DNA of 6,721 nt from an uncultured bacterium. GTDB lineage: Bacteria; Planctomycetota; UBA1135; GCA-002686595. Each line of letters opens with the position of its first letter. Within the stretch, counting starts at the first letter, position 1. The notes beneath the pieces were generated by a model that was not told the DNA's origin, did not search any database, and saw only the letters and a list, made by a program, of their open reading frames with translations. The stretch lies in assembly GCA_902826945.1 (NCBI GenBank), contig CADEGS010000104.1, forward strand, positions 7,826-14,546, in the 5' to 3' direction. Positions 1 through 5,001 of this stretch are shown here, one piece after another. The position numbers and the translations under genes were made by a program.

Positions 1-308
1 GTCGCCGCGAGCCCGAGGGGAGCCCGGTGCAGGAGCAGCGAGGGCAGGATCGCCGCGAGCGCCACGGCCGCCCAGCGGCTGCGCCAGCCCACGGCCAGCG
101 CCAGCCCGGCCGCGGCACAGGCGAGCCCCAGCGCGCGCTCGAGCAGGTGCCACGTCTCCAGCTCGGCGGACGGATCGGCGGCGCGGGAGAAGGCGACCGG
201 CGTCGCGCTCCACGCGAGCCACAGGCCGAAGGCGAAGCGCACGAGGCTGTGCTGGCCGCCCGTCCACGCGTCGGACGGCGGGGGCGCCGCGGGAGCCGAG
301 TGGGTCAT
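1..308 (-). CDS. Membrane protein, N-terminal fragment (HTTM/DoxX/DCC-like), runs off left edge
   Basis: On the minus strand an ATG at 308-306 opens a frame that stays open for 102 codons to the window edge. The product begins MTHSAPAAPPPSDAWTGGQH. Hydrophobic stretches suitable for membrane helices lie at about residues 22-40, 58-75 and 78-94, with a basic turn (WRSR, 75-78) between the last two. The motif W-T-G-G-Q-x-S-L-x-R just before the first helix resembles the start of multi-pass membrane proteins of the HTTM/DoxX-like group, some of which are joined to DCC thiol-disulfide oxidoreductase domains; this family call is an inference from the motif. There is no clear Shine-Dalgarno sequence before the ATG. 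The gene is divergent from the microcompartment operon and shares its upstream region, so a functional link is possible but unproven. The rest of the protein lies outside the window. Confidence 0.6.
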   Translation of the reverse strand, partial: MTHSAPAAPPPSDAWTGGQHSLVRFAFGLWLAWSATPVAFSRAADPSAELETWHLLERALGLACAAAGLALAVGWRSRWAAVALAAILPSLLLHRAPLGLAA

Positions 309-341
309 GGAGCAGAGGAAAGGTAGGCCGCACGCGCGATC

Positions 342-408
342 CGGTCCACCGGACCGCCCGGGCGGCGGGGCGCTGGCGCCCTCGGAGGCGATCCCCGACC
401 GCTCGGGG
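342..408. repeat. Cluster of four short inverted repeats (possible operator sites)
   Basis: Four symmetrical elements follow one another: CGGTCC-ACC-GGACCG (342-356), the perfect 12-base palindrome CCGCCCGGGCGG (354-365), GGGCGC-TG-GCGCCC (368-381) and CCCCGA-CCGC-TCGGGG (393-408). They sit between the two divergent genes, upstream of the candidate operon promoter. They could be regulator binding sites or structured leader DNA for the minus-strand gene. In DNA this GC-rich, some short palindromes are expected by chance, so a regulatory role is only inferred. Confidence 0.3.
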
Positions 409-476
409 CGCTCGCTCCTTCTTTCCCTCGAGAGGTCTTCAACTGGGGCGCAACTTCCCAGCGAGTCGCCGGCGCG

Positions 477-504
477 TTGCGCGGAGAGCGAGCGCCGCTA
501 CACT
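477..504 (+). promoter_or_regulatory. Candidate sigma70-type promoter for the BMC operon
   Basis: TTGCGC (477-482) and TACACT (499-504) are separated by 16 bases. They match the -35 and -10 consensus at 3 of 6 and 4 of 6 positions, a usual score in very GC-rich genomes. Transcription would begin near 511, giving a leader of about 50 bases before the GTG of the first shell gene. No other pair of boxes as good was seen on the plus strand before 564. Not experimentally supported. Confidence 0.4.
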
Positions 505-552
505 CCGCCGCTCGCGCCCGGAGCGCCGGGCCGCCCGTCCCCGTCCTCGTCC

Positions 553-557
553 GGAGG
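553..557 (+). promoter_or_regulatory. Ribosome binding site of BMC-H 1 (decides GTG start)
   Basis: A perfect GGAGG at 553-557 lies 6 bases before the GTG at 564. This, together with the typical BMC-H N-terminus that follows, fixes the start at 564 rather than at the upstream in-frame ATG at 477. Confidence 0.8.
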
Positions 558-563
558 TTCCCC

Positions 564-881
564 GTGGAGAAGCGCGCGCTCGGAATGATCGAGACCCGCG
601 GCCTGGTCGGCTCGATCGAGGCCGCCGACGCGATGGTGAAGGCCGCCAAGGTCGAGCTCTTCGGCAAGGAGAAGGCGACCGCCGGCCTGGTCACGATGTA
701 CGTCTACGGCGAGGTCGGCGCGGTCAAGGCCGCCACGGACGCCGGCGCGGCCGCCGCGCGGCGCGTGGGCGAGCTGGTCAGCGTGCACGTCATCCCGCGC
801 CCGCACGACCAGGTCGTGAAGCGCGTGCTGCCGCCGATGAAGCCGGTCAAGCCCGCGGGCAACAGCAAGAAGGAAGGCTGA
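564..881 (+). CDS. BMC-H shell protein 1 (hexamer, PduA/CcmK-like)
   Basis: Single BMC-domain (Pfam BMC, PF00936) shell protein of 105 residues; six copies form the flat hexagonal tile that makes up most of the facets. Residues 5-83 follow the family closely: ALGMIETRG (5-13), [11 protein letters not shown] (18-28), the pore loop KATAG (37-41), [22 protein letters not shown] and the ending VHVIPRPH. At the usual pore-lining position (Ser40 in PduA) this protein has Ala40, in a KATAG loop instead of KIGSG, so its pore chemistry may differ. A tail of about 20 residues, rich in Lys and Pro, follows the core (ending SKKEG), longer than in PduA. It is the first gene of the operon and has the best ribosome binding site, fitting high expression of the bulk shell protein. 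The GTG start is set by the GGAGG 6 bases upstream. A hairpin overlaps its stop codon. Confidence 0.95.
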   Translation: MEKRALGMIETRGLVGSIEAADAMVKAAKVELFGKEKATAGLVTMYVYGEVGAVKAATDAGAAAARRVGELVSVHVIPRPHDQVVKRVLPPMKPVKPAGNSKKEG

Positions 882-904
882 GCCCGCGCGCCGCCGCCGG
901 GCTC
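880..904 (+). promoter_or_regulatory. Intercistronic hairpin after BMC-H 1
   Basis: GAGCCCG (880-886) pairs with CGGGCTC (898-904): a 7-bp GC stem with an 11-base loop that overlaps the last bases of the BMC-H 1 stop codon. No U-tract follows, so it is not a standard rho-independent terminator. It could protect the upstream mRNA end or lower expression of the downstream enzyme relative to the bulk shell protein. The function is inferred, and GC-rich sequence makes such stems common. Confidence 0.3.
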
Positions 905-920
905 CGAGCTTCCCCCTCCC

Positions 921-2744
921 GTGACGCGCCTCGACCCCGACCTGGTCGCGCTGCAGGACGTGCGCGACTGCGTCGCGCGCGCCGCCGCCGCGCAGGCGTC
1001 GATCGCGCGCTGGTCGCAGGCGCAGACCGACGAGCTGTGCCGCGCGATGGCCGAGGCCGGCGCGCGCGCGGCGCACGAGCTGGCGCGGCTGGCGGTCGAG
1101 GAGACCGGCATCGGCCGCGTGCACCACAAGGTGCTCAAGAACCTGCTCGGCTCGGAGGGCACGTGGGCCTCGATCCAGGGCCAGAAGACGGTCGGGATCG
1201 TCGCCCGCGACGACGAGCGGGGCGTGCTCGAGGTCGCCACGCCCTCGGGCGTGATCGCCGGCATCGTGCCGACGACGAACCCGACCTCGACCGCGCTGAA
1301 CAAGGCGCTGATCAGCGTCAAGGGCCGCAACGCGATCGTGATCAGCCCGCACCCGCGCGCGCGGCGCTGCATCGGCGAGACGGTCGAGGTGCTGCGCCGG
1401 GCGATCGAGCGCGCGGGCGGGCCGCCCGACCTGGTGCTCGCGCTCGCCAACCCCACGATCGAGTCCACCGGTGCGCTGATGCGCCACCCGCAGGTCGCGC
1501 TGATCCTGGCCACCGGCGGCTCGGGGCTGGTGCAGGCGGCCTACAGCTCGGGCAAGCCGGCCTACGGCGTGGGGCCGGGCAACGTGCCGGTCTACGTCGA
1601 CCGCTCGGCCGACCTGCGCGACGCGGCGCGCTGGATCGTCGACAGCCAGAGCTTCGACAACGGCACGCTGTGCTGCTCGGAGCAGGCGCTCGTGCTCGAC
1701 CGCCCGATCGCCGAGGCCATGCTGGCCGAGCTGCGCGCGCGCGGCGCGCACCTGTGCAGCGACGAGGAGAGCGCCAAGCTCGCGTACCACTGCAACAGGG
1801 GCGGCCACATGAACCCCGACGTCGTCGGGCTCGACCCGTGGAAGGTGGCCGAGGCGGCCGGCTTCCAGGTCCCGCGCCAGACGAGCGTGCTGCTCGCGCA
1901 CCAGGGCGGCGTCGGGCGCGCCTGGCCGCTCTCGATCGAGATCCTCTGCCCGCTGCTCTCCGTGCACCTGGTCGACGGCTGGGAGCAGGGCTGCGAGGTG
2001 TCGCTCGCCACGCTGCGCTACGGCGGCCTCGGCCACACGATCGGCCTGTGGGCGCGCGACCAGGCCGTGCTCGACGCGTGGTTCCTCGAGAAGCCGGCCA
2101 ACCGCATCGTCGTCAACGGGCCGACCTCCGAGGGCGCGGTGGGCTACAGCACGAACCTCGTGCCAGCGATGAGCCTCGGCTGCGGCCCGCAGGCCGGCAA
2201 CATCACCTCCGACAACATCACCGCGCGCCACCTGATCAACGTGAAGCGCGTCGCCTTCCGCCGCCGCGACTGGGAGCGGCGTCACGAGGCCGACCACGCG
2301 CGCGCCGCGGCCTGGACGGGCGAGCGCGCGCCGCGCGGCTCGGGCCTGCCCGGCGACCCGGCGCTCGCGCCCGGCGCGGCCTTCGCGCAGCCGCCCGCGC
2401 CGCGCCAGTCGTTCGAGAGCCCCGCGCGGCCCGCCCCGGCTCCCGCGGCGGCGCCCTCGTCGGCGAGCGCTGCCGGCGCGCCCGCGGCGCCGCGTGCGCC
2501 GCGCTTCACCGCTTCCGCGGGCGTCGCCGCCGCCATCGCTCCCGCCGCGCGCCCGGCGCCGCCGGCGGCGCGCGCCGCAGCGCGCGAGAGCGCGCCCGCG
2601 CGCGCGGCCGCGCCGTACGTCGGCATGATGCTCAGCCCGAGCGAGATCCAGGGCATCCTGGCGCACGCCGGGAGCGGCTGCCCGCTCGGGCCCTGCCGCG
2701 GTTGTCCCCACCAAGACGTGCAGAGCGGCGCCTGCACGGCCTGA
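921..2744 (+). CDS. CoA-acylating aldehyde dehydrogenase with encapsulation tail (PduP/EutE-like)
   Basis: This 607-residue protein is the expected core enzyme of a metabolosome: aldehyde + CoA + NAD+ gives acyl-CoA + NADH. Residues ~1-445 are the catalytic part. Visible marks are PSGVIAGIVPTTNPTSTALN (108-127), the nucleotide-binding region with SPHPRA (142-147), ATGGSGLVQAAYSSGKPAYG (197-216) followed by VGPGNVPVYVD, and the active site FDNGTLCCSEQ (245-255). The nucleophile is most likely Cys251, aligned with GTICASEQ of AdhE/EutE; a second Cys follows directly. Typical PduP/EutE enzymes have about 460-470 residues. Here an Ala/Pro/Arg-rich low-complexity linker (~452-565) is followed by a short helix-prone segment (~568-584) and a cysteine cluster (587-605). 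The start is GTG at 921: an in-frame stop lies at 879-881, and LDPDLVALQDVRDCVA matches the family N-terminus. No Shine-Dalgarno sequence is obvious. The aldehyde substrate cannot be told from sequence. Confidence 0.93.
   Translation: MTRLDPDLVALQDVRDCVARAAAAQASIARWSQAQTDELCRAMAEAGARAAHELARLAVEETGIGRVHHKVLKNLLGSEGTWASIQGQKTVGIVARDDERGVLEVATPSGVIAGIVPTTNPTSTALNKALISVKGRNAIVISPHPRARRCIGETVEVLRRAIERAGGPPDLVLALANPTIESTGALMRHPQVALILATGGSGLVQAAYSSGKPAYGVGPGNVPVYVDRSADLRDAARWIVDSQSFDNGTLCCSEQALVLDRPIAEAMLAELRARGAHLCSDEESAKLAYHCNRGGHMNPDVVGLDPWKVAEAAGFQVPRQTSVLLAHQGGVGRAWPLSIEILCPLLSVHLVDGWEQGCEVSLATLRYGGLGHTIGLWARDQAVLDAWFLEKPANRIVVNGPTSEGAVGYSTNLVPAMSLGCGPQAGNITSDNITARHLINVKRVAFRRRDWERRHEADHARAAAWTGERAPRGSGLPGDPALAPGAAFAQPPAPRQSFESPARPAPAPAAAPSSASAAGAPAAPRAPRFTASAGVAAAIAPAARPAPPAARAAARESAPARAAAPYVGMMLSPSEIQGILAHAGSGCPLGPCRGCPHQDVQSGACTA
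2622..2672 (+). other. Candidate encapsulation peptide in aldehyde dehydrogenase C-terminus
   Basis: Residues ~568-584 of the dehydrogenase (MMLSPSEIQGILAHAG core) form a short amphipathic helix candidate, with Leu, Ile, Ile and Leu spaced along one face, after a long flexible Ala/Pro linker. This layout, an enzyme domain followed by a poorly conserved linker and a short amphipathic helix, is the known design of encapsulation peptides that bind cargo to BMC shells. The assignment is by architecture and has not been tested. Confidence 0.6.
2679..2735 (+). other. Cysteine cluster at aldehyde dehydrogenase C-terminus
   Basis: After the candidate encapsulation helix come C587-x4-C592-x2-C595, then a His two residues later (CPH) and C605, three residues from the end. 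Four Cys and one His in 19 residues look like a small metal site (Zn or Fe-S) or a redox disulfide element. The catalytic domain does not need it and standard PduP/EutE proteins lack it. Its function is unknown. Confidence 0.5.
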
Positions 2745-2795
2745 GCGCACGCACTCCCTCCGACCCTCCCGCTCCGCGAACCGACACCCACCCCC

Positions 2796-3095
2796 ATGGC
2801 CGAAGTAGACCCGTCCCTGATCGCCCTGGGCCTCATCGAGACCCGCGGCATGGTGGGAGCGATCGAGGCCGCCGACGCGATGTGCAAGGCGGCCAAGGTC
2901 ACGCTCCTCGGCAAGGAGATCTCCGGCGGCGCGCTCGTGACCGTCATGGTGCGCGGCGAGGTGGGCGCGGTGAAGGCCGCCACCGACGCCGGCGCCGCGG
3001 CGGCGAAGCGCGTCGGCCAGCTGCTCTCCGCGCACGTCATCCCGCGTCCGGCGATCGACCTCGAGGGCTTCCTGCCGCCGATCCCCGAGGACTAG
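2796..3095 (+). CDS. BMC-H shell protein 2 (hexamer, PduA/CcmK-like)
   Basis: A second single-domain BMC shell protein, 99 residues, paralogous to the first gene of the operon. Core motifs are [20 protein letters not shown] (11-30), the pore loop region EISGGALVT (41-49), then [20 protein letters not shown] and HVIPRP. The residue aligned with PduA Ser40 is Gly45, against Ala in the first BMC-H, so mixed or separate facets could have different pores. The N-terminus is about five residues longer than PduA, and the tail ([12 protein letters not shown]) is short and acidic where the other paralogue has a basic tail. No Shine-Dalgarno sequence precedes the ATG; the leader is C-rich. It lies 51 bases after the aldehyde dehydrogenase and 9 bases before the BMC-T gene. 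Confidence 0.94.
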   Translation: MAEVDPSLIALGLIETRGMVGAIEAADAMCKAAKVTLLGKEISGGALVTVMVRGEVGAVKAATDAGAAAAKRVGQLLSAHVIPRPAIDLEGFLPPIPED

Positions 3096-3104
3096 CGCGC
3101 GTCC

Positions 3105-3749
3105 ATGCCCGCGAGCTTCCAGGTCGAGCTGCGCGGCGCGCTCGTCGTCGACGAGATGCAGCCGCAGTTCACCGCCACCGTGGCGGCCAGCTCGGACGGC
3201 TACTACCCGGTCACCGGGGAGAGCGCGTTCTGGCTCGAGGTGCGCCCGGGAATCGTCGTCAACCGGCTGATGGACGTCGCGCTCAAGAGCTGCGACGTGC
3301 GGCCGGGCGCGCTGCTGACCGAGCGCTCGTACGGCACGCTCGAGGTGCACGGGCCCGACCAGGGCATGGTGCGCGAGGCGGGGCGGCGCATCCTGGCGGA
3401 GATCGGCGCGGGGCCCGAGGACGGGCTCGCGCCGCACGTCCTGACCGACGAGGTGATCCGCCAGATCGACGACCACCAGGCGATGCTGATCAACCGCACG
3501 CGCGCGGGCATGCTCGTGCTCGGGCGCGACACGCTCTACACGCTCGAGGTGAACCCGGCGATCTGGGTCCTGGCCGCGGCCAACGAGGCGGAGAAGGCCG
3601 CGCCGATCCGGCTCGTCGGCCTGGGCACGAGCGGCGCGGTGGGGCGCCTGCGGCTGGCCGGCACCGACGCCGCGATCGACGCGGCGGTCGAGGCCGTGCA
3701 GCGCGCGCTGGCGGGCATCGCGGGGCGCCCGAACCAGGGGGTCGACTGA
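3105..3749 (+). CDS. BMC-T tandem-domain shell protein, gated stacking type (Haliangium BMC-T2-like)
   Basis: Tandem BMC shell protein of 214 residues; three copies form a pseudohexamer. The first BMC half is around residues 45-100 (RPGIVVNRLMDVALKSCDVR, then TERSYGTLEV at 72-81), the second around 145-203 (LEVNPAIWVLAAANEAEKAA, then GAVGRLRLAGTDAAIDAA). The order and spacing resemble, from memory, Hoch_5816 (BMC-T2) of Haliangium ochraceum and more distantly CsoS1D/EutL/PduB, whose trimers can stack face to face with a large central pore. Glu73-Arg74 in TERSYG correspond to the Glu-Arg pair that gates the CsoS1D pore, which would make this a gated channel for bulky substrates or cofactors; the gating role is inferred from that family. 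A GAGGA at 3087-3091 is a modest ribosome binding site. Its stop overlaps the start of the next gene by one base (TGATG). Confidence 0.85.
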   Translation: MPASFQVELRGALVVDEMQPQFTATVAASSDGYYPVTGESAFWLEVRPGIVVNRLMDVALKSCDVRPGALLTERSYGTLEVHGPDQGMVREAGRRILAEIGAGPEDGLAPHVLTDEVIRQIDDHQAMLINRTRAGMLVLGRDTLYTLEVNPAIWVLAAANEAEKAAPIRLVGLGTSGAVGRLRLAGTDAAIDAAVEAVQRALAGIAGRPNQGVD

Positions 3750-4072
3750 TGTTCCTCGGGCGCGTGATCGGCGAGGTGTGGGCGACGCGCAAGGAGCCGA
3801 CGCTCGCGGGCCTGCGGCTGCTCGTCGTCGAGCCGCTCGACGACCGCCGCACGCCGCGCGCGCCGAAGGTCACGCCGGTCGTGGCCGCCGACCCGCTCGG
3901 CGCCGACCTGGGCGAGCACGTCGTGGTCGCCTTCGGCAAGGCCGCGCGCGTGGCCTGCGGCGGTGACGGCGACCACGCCTTCGAGGCGGCCATCGTCGGC
4001 ATCGTGGACGGCTTCCACGTGCCGGACGCGCCCGCGTCGTGGCGCGCGGCGGCGGGAGGCGAGCCGTGCTGA
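3749..4072 (+). CDS. BMC-P vertex protein 1 (EutN/CcmL family pentamer)
   Basis: Pentameric shell vertex protein of 107 residues (EutN_CcmL, PF03319); five copies cap each of the twelve corners of the shell. Family marks are GRVIGEVWATRKEPTLAGLR (4-23), LLVVEP (24-29), DPLGADLGEHVVVAFGKAAR (48-67) and AAIVGIVDG (80-88). The segment between the first and second marks is a few residues longer than in the neighbouring paralogue, and the tail ends in Cys. AGGGGG at 3736-3741 lies 7 bases before the ATG. The start overlaps the stop of the upstream BMC-T gene (TGATG) and the end overlaps the next BMC-P gene by 7 bases, so translation is probably coupled. Confidence 0.93.
   Translation: MFLGRVIGEVWATRKEPTLAGLRLLVVEPLDDRRTPRAPKVTPVVAADPLGADLGEHVVVAFGKAARVACGGDGDHAFEAAIVGIVDGFHVPDAPASWRAAAGGEPC
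3774..3806 (+). repeat. 33-bp direct repeat, copy 1 (within BMC-P 1)
   Basis: These 33 bases are identical to 4091-4123 in the next gene, at the same offset (25 bases) from each start codon. They encode the EVWATRKEPTL / QVWATRKEPTL segment. The repeat marks the two BMC-P genes as a tandem duplication, or as copies kept alike by gene conversion. Confidence 0.9.
4054..4059 (+). promoter_or_regulatory. Ribosome binding site of BMC-P 2 (decides GTG start)
   Basis: GGGAGG at 4054-4059 lies 6 bases before the GTG at 4066, inside the 3' end of BMC-P 1. It selects GTG 4066 over the in-frame ATG at 4039; the extra nine residues from 4039 (MARGGGRRA) have no counterpart in the family. Confidence 0.8.
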
Positions 4073-4389
4073 TCGGCACCGTGGTCGGGCAGGTGTGGGC
4101 GACGCGCAAGGAGCCGACGCTCGAGGGCCTGCGCCTGCTCGTCGTCCAGCCCTGGACCAGCGCGGGCGAGGCCGAGTCGATCGTGGCCGTGGACCCGATC
4201 GGCGCGGATCTGGGCGAGCGCGTGCTGGTCGTGTTCGGGCGCGCCGCGCGCCACGCGATCGGGCGCGGGCAGGACATCGGCTTCCAGACGGCGATCGTCG
4301 GCGTCGTCGACGGCATGGAGCTCGTCGGCGGCCGGCGCGTGGGGCAGACCGCCGCCGGCGACGCGGCGGCGAGGAGCGAGGAGGCATGA
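4066..4389 (+). CDS. BMC-P vertex protein 2 (EutN/CcmL family pentamer)
   Basis: Second pentameric vertex protein, also 107 residues, with IGTVVGQVWATRKEPTLEG (3-21), LRLLVVQP (22-29), DPIGADLGERVLVVFGRAAR (43-62) and TAIVGVVDG (75-83). It is clearly a tandem duplicate of the gene just before it, sharing a 33-bp identical stretch, but it has a shorter middle segment and a longer polar, Ala-rich tail (ending ARSEEA). The GTG start gives the normal EutN/CcmL N-terminus and has GGGAGG 6 bases upstream. It overlaps the upstream gene by 7 bases and the downstream BMC-T start by 4 (ATGA). Two or three different BMC-P genes per locus is known for Haliangium-type microcompartments; how they share the vertices is not clear. 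Confidence 0.93.
   Translation: MLIGTVVGQVWATRKEPTLEGLRLLVVQPWTSAGEAESIVAVDPIGADLGERVLVVFGRAARHAIGRGQDIGFQTAIVGVVDGMELVGGRRVGQTAAGDAAARSEEA
4091..4123 (+). repeat. 33-bp direct repeat, copy 2 (within BMC-P 2)
   Basis: Identical to 3774-3806; the spacing of 317 bases equals the distance between the two BMC-P start codons. Confidence 0.9.
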
Positions 4390-4982
4390 CGCGCAACGAC
4401 TTCAACCCCGAGCTGCGCGAGGACGCGGCGGTCGGGCCGTGCATCGGCTTGCTCGAGCTGGGCTCGATCGCGCGCGGCGTCGAGGCCGCCGACGCGGTCC
4501 TGTGGCAGGCGCAGGTCGAGCTGCTCGTCTCCGAGCCGGTGCAGCCGGGCAAGTACGTGCTGCTCTTCGCGGGCTCGGTGCAGGACGTCACCGCGTCGCT
4601 GGCGGCGGGCGTCGAGGCCGCCGGCGAGGACCTGGTCGATCGCCTGCTGATCCAGCAGGTGCACCACCAGGTCGGCGCCGCGCTGCGCCGCCGCGGCGGG
4701 CGCCTCTCGGGCGAGCTGGACGCGGTCGGCATCGTCGAGACGCGCACGGTCGCCTCGGCCATCGTCGCGGCGGACGCCGCGCTGAAGGAGGCCACCGTGG
4801 ACCTGTTCGACCTGCGCATCGCGAACGGCCTGGGCGGCAAGAGCTTCCTGGCGCTGACCGGCGAGGTCAGCGACGTGCGCTCGTCGGTGCGCGCCGCGGC
4901 CGGCTCGGCCGAGGCTGCCGGGCAGCTCGCGCGCCAGGTCGTGATCCCGCGCCCGCACCCCGACCTGGCGCGCCACCTGTGA
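4386..4982 (+). CDS. BMC-T tandem-domain shell protein, single-layer type (Haliangium BMC-T1-like)
   Basis: Shell protein of 198 residues with two BMC domains in tandem; trimers form a pseudohexameric tile. Domain 1 is about residues 18-95 (IGLLELGSIARGVEAADAVL at 20-39, pore-side loop PVQPGK at 51-56); domain 2 is about 112-190 (VGIVETRTVASAIVAADAAL at 114-133, loop ANGLGGK at 146-152, ending VVIPRPHPDL). The layout recalls, from memory, Hoch_5812 (BMC-T1) of Haliangium ochraceum, which forms ordinary single-layer trimers and has been used as a cargo-bearing tile. No Cys lies in the pore loops, so a PduT-like Fe-S cluster is not expected. GAGGAG at 4371-4376 lies 9 bases before the ATG, and GAGGAGG at 4378-4384 ends one base before it. 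The start overlaps the BMC-P 2 stop (ATGA). Confidence 0.92.
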   Translation: MTRNDFNPELREDAAVGPCIGLLELGSIARGVEAADAVLWQAQVELLVSEPVQPGKYVLLFAGSVQDVTASLAAGVEAAGEDLVDRLLIQQVHHQVGAALRRRGGRLSGELDAVGIVETRTVASAIVAADAALKEATVDLFDLRIANGLGGKSFLALTGEVSDVRSSVRAAAGSAEAAGQLARQVVIPRPHPDLARHL

Positions 4983-5001
4983 GGGCGCGCGGCGAGCGGC
5001 C

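Larger units (their letters stand above)
309..563. other. Divergent intergenic region between membrane protein and BMC operon
   Basis: This 255-base gap separates two divergent genes and shows no convincing coding sequence: the frames crossing it do not resemble known proteins. It holds four small inverted repeats in 342-408, a pyrimidine-rich stretch around 412-427, a candidate promoter for the plus-strand operon (477-504) and the ribosome binding site of the first shell gene (553-557). Around 420-460 it is somewhat less GC-rich than the flanking genes, as expected for a regulatory region. Confidence 0.6.

Noticed and set aside
393..427. Hairpin CCCCGA/TCGGGG followed by a pyrimidine-rich stretch as a terminator
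   Set aside because: It lies between divergent genes where no transcript should end, and the tract is C-interrupted, not a U-run.
477..563. ATG 477 as an alternative start of BMC-H 1, adding 29 residues
   Set aside because: The extra residues ([13 protein letters not shown]...) have no BMC-H counterpart, and GGAGG 6 bases before GTG 564 fits far better; the region also overlaps the candidate promoter.
498..3476. A 992-codon open frame on the minus strand
   Set aside because: It is antisense to clear shell and aldehyde dehydrogenase genes; its Arg/Ala/Gly/Asp/His-rich product is the low-complexity shadow usual in very GC-rich DNA.
1037..3748. Long plus-strand open frame running into BMC-P 1
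   Set aside because: Only the last 107 codons (from 3749) match a family; the upstream part is the +2 shadow of the aldehyde dehydrogenase and following genes.
4039..4065. ATG 4039 as start of BMC-P 2
   Set aside because: It adds MARGGGRRA, absent from the family, and lies upstream of the good GGGAGG at 4054-4059.
4386..4982. PduT-like Fe-S cluster in the pore of the second BMC-T
   Set aside because: No Cys lies in either pore loop (PVQPGK, ANGLGGK); the only visible Cys is residue 19 near the N-terminus.
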